From Bacteroidales bacterium UBA1715 (GTDB lineage: Bacteria > Bacteroidota > Bacteroidia > Bacteroidales > UBA1715), in contig DCIX01000038.1 in NCBI GenBank assembly GCA_002317135.1, positions 7,619-71,618 of the forward strand: a stretch of 64,000 nt of DNA, given 5' to 3'. The translations under genes were made by a program, and so were the position numbers. Below are positions 25,497 to 34,389 of the stretch, piece by piece. Under the pieces are notes generated by a model, which did not search any database, was not told the DNA's origin, and saw only the letters and a program-made list of their open reading frames with translations. Within the stretch, counting starts at the first letter, position 1. Each line of letters opens with the position of its first letter.

Positions 25497-25634
25497 TTCC
25501 ATTCAGCAAGATGAAGAATGTGAACGAGGTAGTTGTTACAATGGGCTAATGATAATTATGAATCAAGAGTTAAGAAGCTCTTGATTTTAAAGATAGGGAG
25601 AGCAAGGGGCTTGGGCTTCTTGCTCTCTTTGTTT
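25496..25634. repeat. 139-bp direct repeat, right copy
   Basis: 138 of 139 bases match 22750-22888. Here its start abuts the endonuclease stop codon and its hairpins supply a terminator. Confidence 0.95.
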
Positions 25635-25636
25635 TT
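25598..25636 (+). terminator. Terminator of the restriction-modification operon
   Basis: GAGAGCAAG (25598-25606) pairs with CTTGCTCTC (25619-25627), followed by TTTGTTTTT. A second hairpin, AATCAAGAG/CTCTTGATT, lies just upstream (25561-25586). Confidence 0.75.
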
Positions 25637-25693
25637 GTATCTGATGGTCGATTCGCCCATTTTTTTGTAACGAAGTATATAAAAAGTAGATAT

Positions 25694-25745
25694 TGCATAT
25701 TCTATCATGCAAATATTGCCAAAAACTGCATGCTCTATCATGCAA
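25694..25745 (+). promoter_or_regulatory. Paired palindromic operator of the AAA ATPase gene
   Basis: TGCATATTCTATCATGCAA (25694-25712) and TGCATGCTCTATCATGCAA (25727-25745) are 17/19 identical and 33 bp apart, about three helical turns. Each is itself palindromic (TTGCAT/TGCAT...ATGCAA). The second ends 5 bp before the -7 box, so a bound protein would block RNA polymerase. Confidence 0.6.
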
Positions 25746-25750
25746 TTATA

Positions 25751-25758
25751 TATATTTG
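25751..25758 (+). promoter_or_regulatory. Promoter -7 element (TATATTTG) of the AAA ATPase gene
   Basis: Perfect consensus, 16 nt ahead of the ATG at 25775. It rules out the upstream in-frame ATG at 25730. Confidence 0.55.
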
Positions 25759-25774
25759 TGGGAAATTTTACGTT

Positions 25775-26953
25775 ATGAATAATCTGATTGAAACATATAA
25801 ATTACTGATTGATAGAGTAAACATTGATTTTGTGCGTTATCTACACAACAAAATCAACTGGAAAAACAGGTTAATAGCCATCTTAGGAGCACGCGGAGTT
25901 GGAAAAACCACATTGGTCCTTCAGCATATCAAAATATCCAATGACGTAGAACACTCACTTTACGTTACCGCAGATGATTTTTACTTCACAACACATAGGT
26001 TGTTTGATTTAGCTAAAGAGTTTTATCAGAATGGAGGGAAAAGACTGTATATTGATGAAATCCATAAATATAGTGGTTGGTCTGTTGAGATAAAGAATAT
26101 ATATGATCTTCTGCCTGACTTACAAATCATTTATACAGGATCTTCAATTCTCGATTTGGAACAAGGAGGAGCTGATTTAAGCAGAAGAAAAGTGGAATAC
26201 CATCTAAAAGGACTCTCATTTCGAGAGTACCTTAATCTTATTTTGCATTTAGACCTTCCCACTTATACATTGGAAGAGATAGTGAAAGGAAACGTAAAAT
26301 TTCCTTATACGGAGTATCGACCATTGGTATATTTCAAGAAATATCTGAAAACTGGATTCTATCCATTCTTTTTGGAGTCGGACGATTACACCATCCGACT
26401 TAGAAGTGTACTAAAGCAAGTAGTGGAGTTTGATGTGCCAACATTTGCAAAAATGAATGTCAGTTCAAGTGCCAAGTTGAAAAAACTGCTTTATGTGATT
26501 GCGCAAAGCGTTCCATTCAAACCCAATTTCTCTGTTTTAGAAAGAGAGTTGGGAATATCGAGAAACGCACTGCCAGATTATTTCATGTATTTGGAAAAAG
26601 CGCAGTTGATTACCATGGTGAGAGAGAAAGCCACTGGCATTAAGATATTAGAGAAAATAGATAAAATCTATTTAAATAATCCCAACCTATCTTACGCACT
26701 CACTGATGGCGAACCAAATATCGGAACAATAAGAGAAAACATATTTATCCAATTTTTACAGGATTTATATCCGATTGTTTCCTCACCATCCCAAGCAGAT
26801 TTTTTAGTGAACGGATATACGTTTGAAGTAGGAGGGAAAAATAAGACTTCACGTCAAATCAATGATATTGAGAATGCTTATCTTGCCAAAGACGACATCG
26901 AGTACACCAGTATGAAAGAGATTCCTCTTTGGATGTTCGGATTCCTTTATTGA
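25775..26953 (+). CDS. AAA_14/DUF4143-type ATPase
   Basis: 392 residues. Walker A GARGVGKT at 38-45, Walker B RLYIDEIH with D94 and E95, and sensor region IYTGSSILDLEQG. The C-terminal half has a winged-helix-like stretch (LERELGISRNALPDYFMYLEKAQLI) and a DUF4143/PD-(D/E)xK-like end (QADFLVNGYTFEVGGKNKTSRQI), where a nuclease-fold Asp, Glu and Lys can be seen. These ATPases are common and often strain-variable in Bacteroidota; the role is unknown, with defence or toxin-antitoxin links proposed. Located in a rearranged island. Confidence 0.82.
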   Translation: MNNLIETYKLLIDRVNIDFVRYLHNKINWKNRLIAILGARGVGKTTLVLQHIKISNDVEHSLYVTADDFYFTTHRLFDLAKEFYQNGGKRLYIDEIHKYSGWSVEIKNIYDLLPDLQIIYTGSSILDLEQGGADLSRRKVEYHLKGLSFREYLNLILHLDLPTYTLEEIVKGNVKFPYTEYRPLVYFKKYLKTGFYPFFLESDDYTIRLRSVLKQVVEFDVPTFAKMNVSSSAKLKKLLYVIAQSVPFKPNFSVLERELGISRNALPDYFMYLEKAQLITMVREKATGIKILEKIDKIYLNNPNLSYALTDGEPNIGTIRENIFIQFLQDLYPIVSSPSQADFLVNGYTFEVGGKNKTSRQINDIENAYLAKDDIEYTSMKEIPLWMFGFLY

Positions 26954-27413
26954 GATCTGGTGCGGCGAGATTTTTGCAGAGTTGCCTAAACGAACATACA
27001 ACTGCACTTTCTTCAAACGTAGCCATAGAGGGACAAACTGGGACAACCAGGTAAAACAAAGGCTCATGAGATGATCTTTGATCGTTTAAAATCATCGTCT
27101 CCTCAACAATTAATATTGTTTTAACAGACTTCTTGGAAAGAGAGAAGACAAACGACTGCCACGAGTGCAACAGAAGAAAGAGTGATAAATAACCCCGCAG
27201 TTCTTACAAAACATCGGGCGGTGAGACCAATTGGTTTCGCCGCCGACGTGGAGTGGCTTATCCAAAACGACAAAAATGTCTTGAGTCGCCTTGAAGGCAA
27301 TATCTACTGAAACCTTTCTGCATGTCACTAAGCAATAGCGATGAAATTTTCTGTCGCAAGAATTATAACTCAACTATGCACAAAAATTTCAAACCAATCA
27401 CTACCTTTGCAAT
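26954..27413. other. 460-bp stretch without a recognisable gene
   Basis: Base composition looks richer in G+C than the surroundings. Short open frames on both strands (minus 27110-27373; plus about 27133-27310) show fragments such as DCHECNRRK and FAADVEWLIQNDKN, but none matches a family I know. Possibly the remains of an inserted gene. Confidence 0.4.
27402..27409 (+). promoter_or_regulatory. -7 element (TACCTTTG) of the intact methyltransferase
   Basis: Perfect consensus ending 4 bp before the ATG at 27414, which would make the mRNA leaderless or nearly so. Confidence 0.5.
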
Positions 27414-28187
27414 ATGGCATTGACGAATATAGAGAAACACTACAACAAACATTCTGAAGACAAACGATTGCTACGTAGGCACGGCATTGTTGAGTTCGAA
27501 ACGACAATGTATCACTTGCATCGTTTCCTACAACCAGGTAACTCTATTTTAGATGTTGGAGCAGGAACTGGGCGATATTGTTCTGCACTAATGGCAGAAG
27601 GATATCAAGTAAAAGCCGTTGAACTTGTCCGTCGGAATATTGAAGTGTTTTTACAACGTGAACCAACTGCTGATGTTGTACAAGGCGATGCCAGAAATAT
27701 GCCATCTATACCGACAGATTTAGCGGATATTACTCTATTGCTTGGCCCACTCTATCATCTTGTAGGTGATGAAGAAAAAATAAAGGCATTGAATGAAGCC
27801 AAACGAGTAACAAAACCAGGCGGTTTGATTTTTGTTGCCTACTTAATGAACGAATACAGCATCCTATCCTATTGTTTTGACGAAGAAAGAATAGAAGATT
27901 TATTGGCACGAGGTGTTGTTGATGAAAATTATCATGTTCAAGTGCAAGAAGGTGAATTGTATGATTATGTCCGATTGGAAGACATCAACCGATTAAACGA
28001 AAAAGCTGGTTTGGAGCGAGTTACGATTTTCTCTCCCGATGGTGCGGCAGATTACATGCGCACACGTATCAATCACATGAGTGATGCAACATTTTCACGC
28101 TTCATAGAATATCAGAAATGTATATCTGAACGCCTAGAACTTATTGGTGCCGGCAGTCACGTTGTGGATGTAGTTCGAAGCAAATAA
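27414..28187 (+). CDS. Class I SAM-dependent methyltransferase
   Basis: 257 residues. Rossmann-type methyltransferase: motif I ILDVGAGTGRYCSAL (about 44-58), acidic strand VKAVELV, QGDARNM, then ADITLLLGPLYHL and a C-terminal cap. The substrate is unknown. The opening NIEKHYNKHSEDKRLLRRHGIVEFETT is shared with the truncated copy at 22103. Converges with the U32 peptidase gene, 7 bp apart. Confidence 0.82.
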   Translation: MALTNIEKHYNKHSEDKRLLRRHGIVEFETTMYHLHRFLQPGNSILDVGAGTGRYCSALMAEGYQVKAVELVRRNIEVFLQREPTADVVQGDARNMPSIPTDLADITLLLGPLYHLVGDEEKIKALNEAKRVTKPGGLIFVAYLMNEYSILSYCFDEERIEDLLARGVVDENYHVQVQEGELYDYVRLEDINRLNEKAGLERVTIFSPDGAADYMRTRINHMSDATFSRFIEYQKCISERLELIGAGSHVVDVVRSK

Positions 28188-28194
28188 CTACATT

Positions 28195-30012
28195 TTATTC
28201 TGCATAAATATTCATTTCGCATTTATCACAATCGAATTCTACACGAAAACGATGTGAATTATCGGACAAATAGATAGATTCCGCATTACCTTTTTTACAT
28301 GCTTTCATTTGATAGCGAATGCAATATTTTGTAGTCATAAGCGGCACATTCAATCTATGTTCCAGTTCAAATGCACGCTGAGTAACCTCAACACCATGTC
28401 GTTTATAGAAATCTTGAGATTTTTTATTTGCGACATTCAAGCGATAATCCAAAGGTTCACTTAACGGATATTGTAACTCATTTTTTGTAATTGAATTTGT
28501 TTTCTTTACTTCAAATGAAGAAATTATGTTTTGTCGCAATTGTTCACACAAATTACGGCGTAATTCATTCAGTTGGGCTATTGGAACAAATGGAACTTGT
28601 TTAAAATCAGCAGAAAACGAAGCCACTTCAAATATAGTATCCCCCATTTTCAACATTTGCGTACGAAGATTTGAAAGAGCCATAGCCTCATTCTTGGCAA
28701 AAGCAACTATTGGATAAGCTATAGTTGCTTTTTCTCCTGAAACAATCGACATTTCTGCAAACATCTCGTTTCCTTCCACAGAAAAATTCAAAGAAACAGG
28801 GATTTTTCTACAAGTTGAACTTTGCTCTAATTTCTTTTGAAATTCTATATCAAAATTCCGCCAAATATCCGTTCCTACCGGCACATGAATGTTTTTATTC
28901 AACGAAATCAATTGTCCATTTACCGAATTCACTTGCACACCAGTCAACTCATTTTTTTCATTGAAAAAGCATAAACCATCACCGTTATGCAGAGTAATGG
29001 AAGACTTTATGCGTATGCTGTTTTTTCCTCGCTGATTACCCTTTTGTTCAAACGATTCGGTTACCTTACCAATATATTCACCCTGAGATTTTGGGGAACG
29101 GATATTCGCAATATCGCCATGTCGTTTTTCCACAAAATAAGTCGTAAAGCCACGAGAAAAAGTTTTTTCTATATGAGGAGCAAACGAAAATGACTCCAAA
29201 CCATACGAACTTCGTTGCAAATCCTTTCTTTTCACAAGAACCGCATCAATTTTTTTACGAAGCGTTGCAGTTACATTTTTCACATAATCAGCATCCTTCA
29301 AACGGCCTTCGATTTTGAAACTAGAAATTCCCGCATCTATCAATTGCTCCACATAATTACCAAGATGTAAATCCTTAGTGGAAAGAAAATAGCCCTGTTT
29401 TTCTTCGCCAAGACCCTGCAAAGTATATTTATGTCTGCACATTTGCGAGCATTCGCCACGATTGCCACTACGTCCAGTCACATGTTCGCTCATATAGCAT
29501 TGTCCATTATAACAAACACATAAAGCCCCATGTACAAAGTATTCTAAAGGTACTGTTGTTTTTGATGCTATTTCTTTGATTTGTTGTAGATTCAACTCTC
29601 TTGCTAAAACAACTTGTGAAAAGCCAACTTTTTCAAGAAAATCAACCTTTTCCGCTGTTCTATTATTTAACTGCGTACTCGCATGAATTTCTATTGGCGG
29701 CAAATCACATTCAAGAAGACCAAGATCTTGAATTATAAGCGCATCAACATGGATTTCATACAATTTCCCAATCAATGCAACAGCATCATCCAGTTCATTA
29801 TCATACAAAATTGTGTTGATTGTAACATACACTTTTACATGAAATTGATGTGCATATTCCACCAACTTTGCGATGTCGTCCACCGAATTTGAAGCAGCTG
29901 CACGCGCTCCAAATGCTGAGGCACCGATATACACCGCATCAGCACCATGGTCTATGGCAGCAATACCAACGGCAAGATTTTTTGCCGGAGCAAGTAATTC
30001 AATGAATCTCAT
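28195..30012 (-). CDS. U32-family peptidase-like protein (tRNA/rRNA hydroxylation type)
   Basis: 605 residues. TIM-barrel U32 domain opening ELLAPAKNLAVGIAAIDHGADAVYIG. Cysteines C165, C167, C172, C188 and C192 (CVCYNGQC...GECSQMC) would hold the prephenate-dependent Fe-S centre known from RlhA/TrhP relatives, which hydroxylate RNA. The C-terminus has a second Cys set (YCIRYQMKACKKG...CDKCEMN). Annotated as collagenase in many genomes, but RNA modification is the better-supported role. The start is 3 bp from the higA stop, so it may be cotranscribed with higBA. Confidence 0.85.
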   Translation of the reverse strand: MRFIELLAPAKNLAVGIAAIDHGADAVYIGASAFGARAAASNSVDDIAKLVEYAHQFHVKVYVTINTILYDNELDDAVALIGKLYEIHVDALIIQDLGLLECDLPPIEIHASTQLNNRTAEKVDFLEKVGFSQVVLARELNLQQIKEIASKTTVPLEYFVHGALCVCYNGQCYMSEHVTGRSGNRGECSQMCRHKYTLQGLGEEKQGYFLSTKDLHLGNYVEQLIDAGISSFKIEGRLKDADYVKNVTATLRKKIDAVLVKRKDLQRSSYGLESFSFAPHIEKTFSRGFTTYFVEKRHGDIANIRSPKSQGEYIGKVTESFEQKGNQRGKNSIRIKSSITLHNGDGLCFFNEKNELTGVQVNSVNGQLISLNKNIHVPVGTDIWRNFDIEFQKKLEQSSTCRKIPVSLNFSVEGNEMFAEMSIVSGEKATIAYPIVAFAKNEAMALSNLRTQMLKMGDTIFEVASFSADFKQVPFVPIAQLNELRRNLCEQLRQNIISSFEVKKTNSITKNELQYPLSEPLDYRLNVANKKSQDFYKRHGVEVTQRAFELEHRLNVPLMTTKYCIRYQMKACKKGNAESIYLSDNSHRFRVEFDCDKCEMNIYAE

Positions 30013-30015
30013 AAA

Positions 30016-30378
30016 TTAGAGCATTAGCATTGCAGAAGGAGAGATATGTAATAATTCACAAAGTTTCCCCGCAATCCGCAAAGAAGGTTCTGCTTTACCT
30101 GTTGCGAAATCACTAATTCGAGATGGACTTATCCCAATTTTTGAGGCAAGATCTTTCTGAGAAATTCCAACCTCCTCTATGCCATCGCTTATCAATTCTG
30201 CAACTGTAGGTTTTTCTATAGGGAAATGTTCTTTTTCGTATTCTATTACGACATCTGATACCATAGAAAGTTCCACCACAATAGGGTGTGTTTTTACCAT
30301 AGACTCATCCACAAGTGGAAGCAATTCCTCTACTCGATTACAAGCAAATTCATATTGTTCTTTTGTTATTTTTCCCAT
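30016..30378 (-). CDS. higA: HigA-type antitoxin, XRE helix-turn-helix
   Basis: 120 residues. The N-terminal half is a helical toxin-binding region, then an HTH about 72-115 (ISQKDLASKIGISPSRISDFATGKAEPSL). It lies 10 nt behind the toxin gene, the usual higBA order (toxin first). Should neutralise the toxin and repress the shared promoter. Confidence 0.85.
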   Translation of the reverse strand: MGKITKEQYEFACNRVEELLPLVDESMVKTHPIVVELSMVSDVVIEYEKEHFPIEKPTVAELISDGIEEVGISQKDLASKIGISPSRISDFATGKAEPSLRIAGKLCELLHISPSAMLML

Positions 30379-30388
30379 ATTGCTCTAT

Positions 30389-30688
30389 TTAAATTGTTGC
30401 ACAATCTATTGAATCATACTCTTCGTGAGTTCCAACAAAACGAATAAAAATATAGCCCATCACAAACTTCACAACCACCACCAGCCTATATTTATTACCA
30501 TGAATATTAAATACATAGTGTTGATTTCCGACATAATCAGTTGCAGGAAAATTTTCTCGAATGTCTGAAAAATTCCTCCATTCTGCTTTTTCTGCTATTT
30601 CATACCATCTTTCTAATGGTATTTTAGAATCTTCTCTACCTTTGGTTTCAAAGAACTCTTTTAGTTTACGGTGTGAAACAATTCTCAT
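30389..30688 (-). CDS. higB: HigB-type mRNA interferase toxin
   Basis: 99 residues of the RelE-like HigB_toxin family: MRIVSHRKLKEFFE, WRNFSDIRENFPATDYVGNQHYVFNIHGNKYRLVVVV, and FIRFVGTHEEYDSID. It would cleave mRNA at the ribosome when free. Paired with the antitoxin downstream. Confidence 0.87.
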   Translation of the reverse strand: MRIVSHRKLKEFFETKGREDSKIPLERWYEIAEKAEWRNFSDIRENFPATDYVGNQHYVFNIHGNKYRLVVVVKFVMGYIFIRFVGTHEEYDSIDCATI

Positions 30689-30709
30689 TTGCGGTTTAAA
30701 ATTTATACA

Positions 30710-30717
30710 AAAATAAC
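30710..30717 (-). promoter_or_regulatory. higBA promoter -7 element (TATTTTTG)
   Basis: Perfect consensus, 21 nt ahead of the higB ATG. Confidence 0.5.
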
Positions 30718-30854
30718 AATAAATTTTATATCTTAGAATTATTCAATAATTTTATTTTAATTTTCAAAATTTTATACTCATACATCAACGCTAATGGAGG
30801 CAAGGGTCTGCTCTGCCCAATATAATACGTAGAAAATATCGTTTATGGGATAAA

Positions 30855-30880
30855 ATGAGGCGTATGGCCATACACCTCAT
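30855..30880 (-). terminator. Hairpin after the AlkD-like gene
   Basis: ATGAGGCGTATGG and CCATACACCTCAT form a 26-bp near-perfect palindrome 17 nt after the stop at 30898. There is no clear T run, so termination by it is uncertain. Confidence 0.5.
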
Positions 30881-30897
30881 CGCAAACAAGAGACCAT

Positions 30898-31590
30898 TTA
30901 CTTCACTTTTATCTTCAGAGTTCGCAAATAATCCTTGTGTTCTTGCGAGACACGGAAACTTTCTATTGCTTTCTGTATTGCTTTATTATGCACAGAACGA
31001 GAGAAAACTTTTTCTTCAATCAATGGCAAAGTCTTATCGTAATATTTTGCCAATGCTGTTGCCAATGCCCATGCTTTCATCATATCAACATAATACTCGC
31101 CGTCGCGAATTGTTTGCAACATTCCCAATGTGTAATCGACATATTCATCGGTTAAACCGTATGTCATAAGAACATCACCGAAAAAGCGACGTTCAAATTC
31201 CGTTCCCACCGACTTAAATTCCTCATAGTGTGCAACAACGACCGGAAAATGTTTTGAAAACTGTTTTAAAGAGCCCACAAATGTATCATTTGTTGCCCAA
31301 TTGTCTATATATGGAATATGACTATCAACTTCTTCCAATAAAGAGTCTATATCTGTTTTATGTAAAGCAATACACAAGCCACGAAGCATAACTTCTTCGT
31401 ATGTTTTCGGTTCTTGTCGTATAAATGCAACATCGTCTCCATTCTTAACCATTTGCTTTGCCAACGCACGCATATCAGGATTCGAAACGCCAAGAATTGG
31501 ATATTTGGTCGTTGTTAATTTTTCGGCGAATGCCTTCAATTTCGGAGAAGACAATTCATGCAATTTTTCTATGATTTCTTGTGGAGACAT
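30898..31590 (-). CDS. DNA alkylation repair protein, AlkD-like HEAT repeats
   Basis: 230 residues, all helical. Family signature phrases are GVSNPDMRALAKQM, YEEVMLRGLCIA, DSHIPYIDNWATNDTFV and YYVDMMKAWALATALAKY. AlkD/AlkC relatives remove alkylated bases without flipping them; many Bacteroidota members are untested. It lies downstream of leuS on the same strand, separated by a hairpin. Confidence 0.85.
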   Translation of the reverse strand: MSPQEIIEKLHELSSPKLKAFAEKLTTTKYPILGVSNPDMRALAKQMVKNGDDVAFIRQEPKTYEEVMLRGLCIALHKTDIDSLLEEVDSHIPYIDNWATNDTFVGSLKQFSKHFPVVVAHYEEFKSVGTEFERRFFGDVLMTYGLTDEYVDYTLGMLQTIRDGEYYVDMMKAWALATALAKYYDKTLPLIEEKVFSRSVHNKAIQKAIESFRVSQEHKDYLRTLKIKVK

Positions 31591-31611
31591 AGTCCTTCTT
31601 TTAAATAAGAA

Positions 31612-31636
31612 GGGCGGAGTTAGTTGAACCCCGCCC
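31612..31636 (-). terminator. leuS terminator hairpin
   Basis: GGGCGG (31612-31617) pairs with CCGCCC (31631-31636), 9 nt after the leuS stop. A T-rich stretch follows on the minus strand. Confidence 0.7.
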
Positions 31637-31645
31637 CGACATTTA

Positions 31646-34258
31646 TTACATTACAATGTTAATGATTTTTCCAGGAACGACGATTACCTTCTTTGTAGGT
31701 TTTCCGTCCAACCATTTTATGGTTCGCTCGTCCGCCATAACAGTCTTTTCGACTTCTTGTGGAGTTGCTGTTTTTGGGAACTCCATTTCGAAACGACGTT
31801 TTCCGTTGAAAGAGACAGGATAAATCACATTTTCGTCAACCAATTTAGATTCATCGCACACCGGCCATGGTTCGTATGCCATAGATTTTGTTCCGCCATA
31901 CATTTGCCACAACTCTTCAGCCAAGTGAGGTGCAAATGGTGCAAGAACTTTGAAGAAATCCTTTGCAACATCTTCCGAAACCTTACCTGCTTTATAGCAT
32001 GCATTTGTGAACACCATCATTTGAGAAATGGCAGTATTGAAACGAAGATTTTCAATATCGTCGGCAACTTTCTTTATTGTTTTATGAAGTTCTTTAACAA
32101 CAGAATTGTCGTCTTTCAAACCAGCAACAACATTTTCTTTTTCGCTGAAGAAACGGAACACACGCGATAAGAAGTTGAACACACCTTTCACGCCACTTTC
32201 AGCCCAAGGTTTCACAGCATCAAGAGGTCCCATAAACATTTCGTACAAACGAAGACTGTCGGCTCCATAGTGAGCAATCACATCGTCTGGGTTTACAACA
32301 TTCTTCAACGATTTTGACATTTTTGCCACAATCTGACGAAGTTCTTCGCCAGTTTCTTTGTGGAAGAATTTGCCGTCTTTTTCTTCGACCATGTCCGAAG
32401 TAATCTTTGCACCCGCCATTGTTTCGTAAGCAAAAGCCAAAATCATACCTTGATTGAATAACTTTTGGTATGGTTCATCGGTATGCACAATGCCCAAATC
32501 GAATAACACTTTATGCCAAAAACGGCTATACAACAAGTGAAGTACGGCATGTTCTGCACCACCTACATACAAATCGACTGGCAACCAGTAGTTTTCTGCC
32601 TCAACCGAGAAAGGAGCTGAGTCATTTTTAGGATCAGCATAACGTAAATAATACCAGCAAGAGCCTGCCCATTGTGGCATAGTGTTCGTTTCGTAACGAC
32701 CCTTACGACCGTTAGCATCTACTACAGTCAACCAATCTGTTGCATTTGCAAGTGGAGATTCACCCGTATCGCTTGGTTCGTATTTCGAAAGTTCAGGCAA
32801 CTGGTGAGGAAGATTAGCCTCATCAACAGTAGAAACTTCGCCATCTTCCCAGTGAATAATAGGGAATGGTTCACCCCAATAACGTTGACGGCTGAACAAC
32901 CAGTCACGGATTTTATAATTCACTGTTGCTTTACCGATTTTATTTTCAGTCAACCAAGCAACCATTTTGGCAATAGCATCTTTTTTATTCAAACCATCAA
33001 GGAATCCCGAATTTACATGAACGCCATCTTCTGTCCATGCTTGTTGTTGTACATCAACTTCTGATTTTAGGACTTCGATGATAGGCAAGTTAAATTTCTT
33101 TGCGAATTCCCAATCACGGGTATCATGAGCAGGAACAGCCATAATCGCACCTGTTCCGTAACCCATAAGGACATAATCGGCAACCCAGATAGGAATCAAA
33201 GTACCATTTACAGGATTCTTAGCATAACGACCTGAGAAAACACCTGTTTTTTCCTTCGCTAATTCTGTTCTATCCAAATCCGACTTCATTGAAGCCTGTT
33301 TTCTATATTCATCAACAGTAGCTTTTTGTTCTGGAGTTACAATTTGTTCTATCATTGGATGTTCTGGTGCAATTACCATATATGTTGCACCGAACAATGT
33401 ATCACAACGAGTTGTATATACAGTCAATTTTGCATCAACGCCATCAAGTTGAAAATCAACCTCAGCACCAGTAGAACGACCAATCCAGTTACGTTGCATA
33501 TCTTTCACACCAGCAGGCCAATCCAAGCCATCAAGACCTTGAATCAAGCGTTCTGCATAATGAGGAATACGAAGCATCCATTGTTTTAAGTTCTTACGAT
33601 TAACTTGGCAACCACATTTTTCGTGAGAGCCATCGTTCAAAACTTCCTCGTTAGCACAAACAGTCTTACAGTTCGGACACCACCAAACTTGTGCGTTATC
33701 GTAGTACGCAAGTCTTTGTGAATTAACATATTCCGTAACTGCATCTTTTCCTTTTGCCTTAATATCTGCCGGAATTGGCAATTCAGAAATAGGACGACCT
33801 TTTTGTTGTTCCTTATCAAACCAAGTGTTATATAATTTAATAAATATCCATTGTGTCCATTTGTAATATTTTGGATCAGTCGTATTGATTTCACGATCCC
33901 AATCGTAGCTCAAACCCAACGCTTTAATCTGACGACGGAAATTGTCGCAGTTTTTCTTTGTTGTAATTGCAGGGTGAGTACCTGTTTGTATTGCATATTG
34001 TTCAGCAGGAAGACCGAATGCATCCCATCCCATAGGATGAAGCACATTGAAGCCTTTCATTCGTTTGTAGCGACTCATAATATCTGTTGCCGTGTAGCCT
34101 TCTGGATGACCAACGTGCAAACCAGCTCCCGATGGATATGGGAACATATCAAGTGCATAAAATTTAGGTTTAGACTTGTCTAATTCTGTTTTGAAGGTTT
34201 TATTGGTTTCCCAATAGTCCTGCCATTTCTTTTCAATTTCGGTAAAATTGTATTCCAT
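31646..34258 (-). CDS. leuS: Leucyl-tRNA synthetase
   Basis: 870 residues, full length class I synthetase. HIGH-type motif in FPYPSGAGLHVGHPEG (about 37-52), zinc-like site CPNC...CGC (about 194-220), the editing domain (TRCDTLFGATYMV, GTGAIMAVPAHDTRD), and KMSKS in AKMSKSLKNVV. The tRNA-binding C-terminus ends KIINIVM. A near-consensus -7 box (TATCTTCG, 34282-34289) precedes it. Confidence 0.97.
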   Translation of the reverse strand: MEYNFTEIEKKWQDYWETNKTFKTELDKSKPKFYALDMFPYPSGAGLHVGHPEGYTATDIMSRYKRMKGFNVLHPMGWDAFGLPAEQYAIQTGTHPAITTKKNCDNFRRQIKALGLSYDWDREINTTDPKYYKWTQWIFIKLYNTWFDKEQQKGRPISELPIPADIKAKGKDAVTEYVNSQRLAYYDNAQVWWCPNCKTVCANEEVLNDGSHEKCGCQVNRKNLKQWMLRIPHYAERLIQGLDGLDWPAGVKDMQRNWIGRSTGAEVDFQLDGVDAKLTVYTTRCDTLFGATYMVIAPEHPMIEQIVTPEQKATVDEYRKQASMKSDLDRTELAKEKTGVFSGRYAKNPVNGTLIPIWVADYVLMGYGTGAIMAVPAHDTRDWEFAKKFNLPIIEVLKSEVDVQQQAWTEDGVHVNSGFLDGLNKKDAIAKMVAWLTENKIGKATVNYKIRDWLFSRQRYWGEPFPIIHWEDGEVSTVDEANLPHQLPELSKYEPSDTGESPLANATDWLTVVDANGRKGRYETNTMPQWAGSCWYYLRYADPKNDSAPFSVEAENYWLPVDLYVGGAEHAVLHLLYSRFWHKVLFDLGIVHTDEPYQKLFNQGMILAFAYETMAGAKITSDMVEEKDGKFFHKETGEELRQIVAKMSKSLKNVVNPDDVIAHYGADSLRLYEMFMGPLDAVKPWAESGVKGVFNFLSRVFRFFSEKENVVAGLKDDNSVVKELHKTIKKVADDIENLRFNTAISQMMVFTNACYKAGKVSEDVAKDFFKVLAPFAPHLAEELWQMYGGTKSMAYEPWPVCDESKLVDENVIYPVSFNGKRRFEMEFPKTATPQEVEKTVMADERTIKWLDGKPTKKVIVVPGKIINIVM

Positions 34259-34360
34259 AACAATTATTTGTAAAATCTTTGCGAAGATACGATTTTCAAC
34301 GAATAAGTAATTGTAAAAAATTTTTTTTCATACATCAACGAAAAGTATTCATATTTTTAC

Positions 34361-34368
34361 TACATTTG
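34361..34368 (+). promoter_or_regulatory. hicAB promoter -7 element (TACATTTG)
   Basis: Perfect consensus, 21 nt ahead of the hicA ATG. Confidence 0.55.
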
Positions 34369-34389
34369 TTCAGCCAAACAACATGAAAA

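Noticed and set aside
27110..27373. Minus-strand 87-codon frame with CDRKFHRYC and CKNCG
   Set aside because: It looks zinc-finger-like at first sight, but there is no family match, no ribosome site, and a competing open frame on the other strand.
22103..28187. Composite transposon or prophage in the island
   Set aside because: No transposase, integrase, inverted terminal repeats or phage genes are visible. The only flanking repeats are the 139-bp direct copies around the restriction-modification genes.
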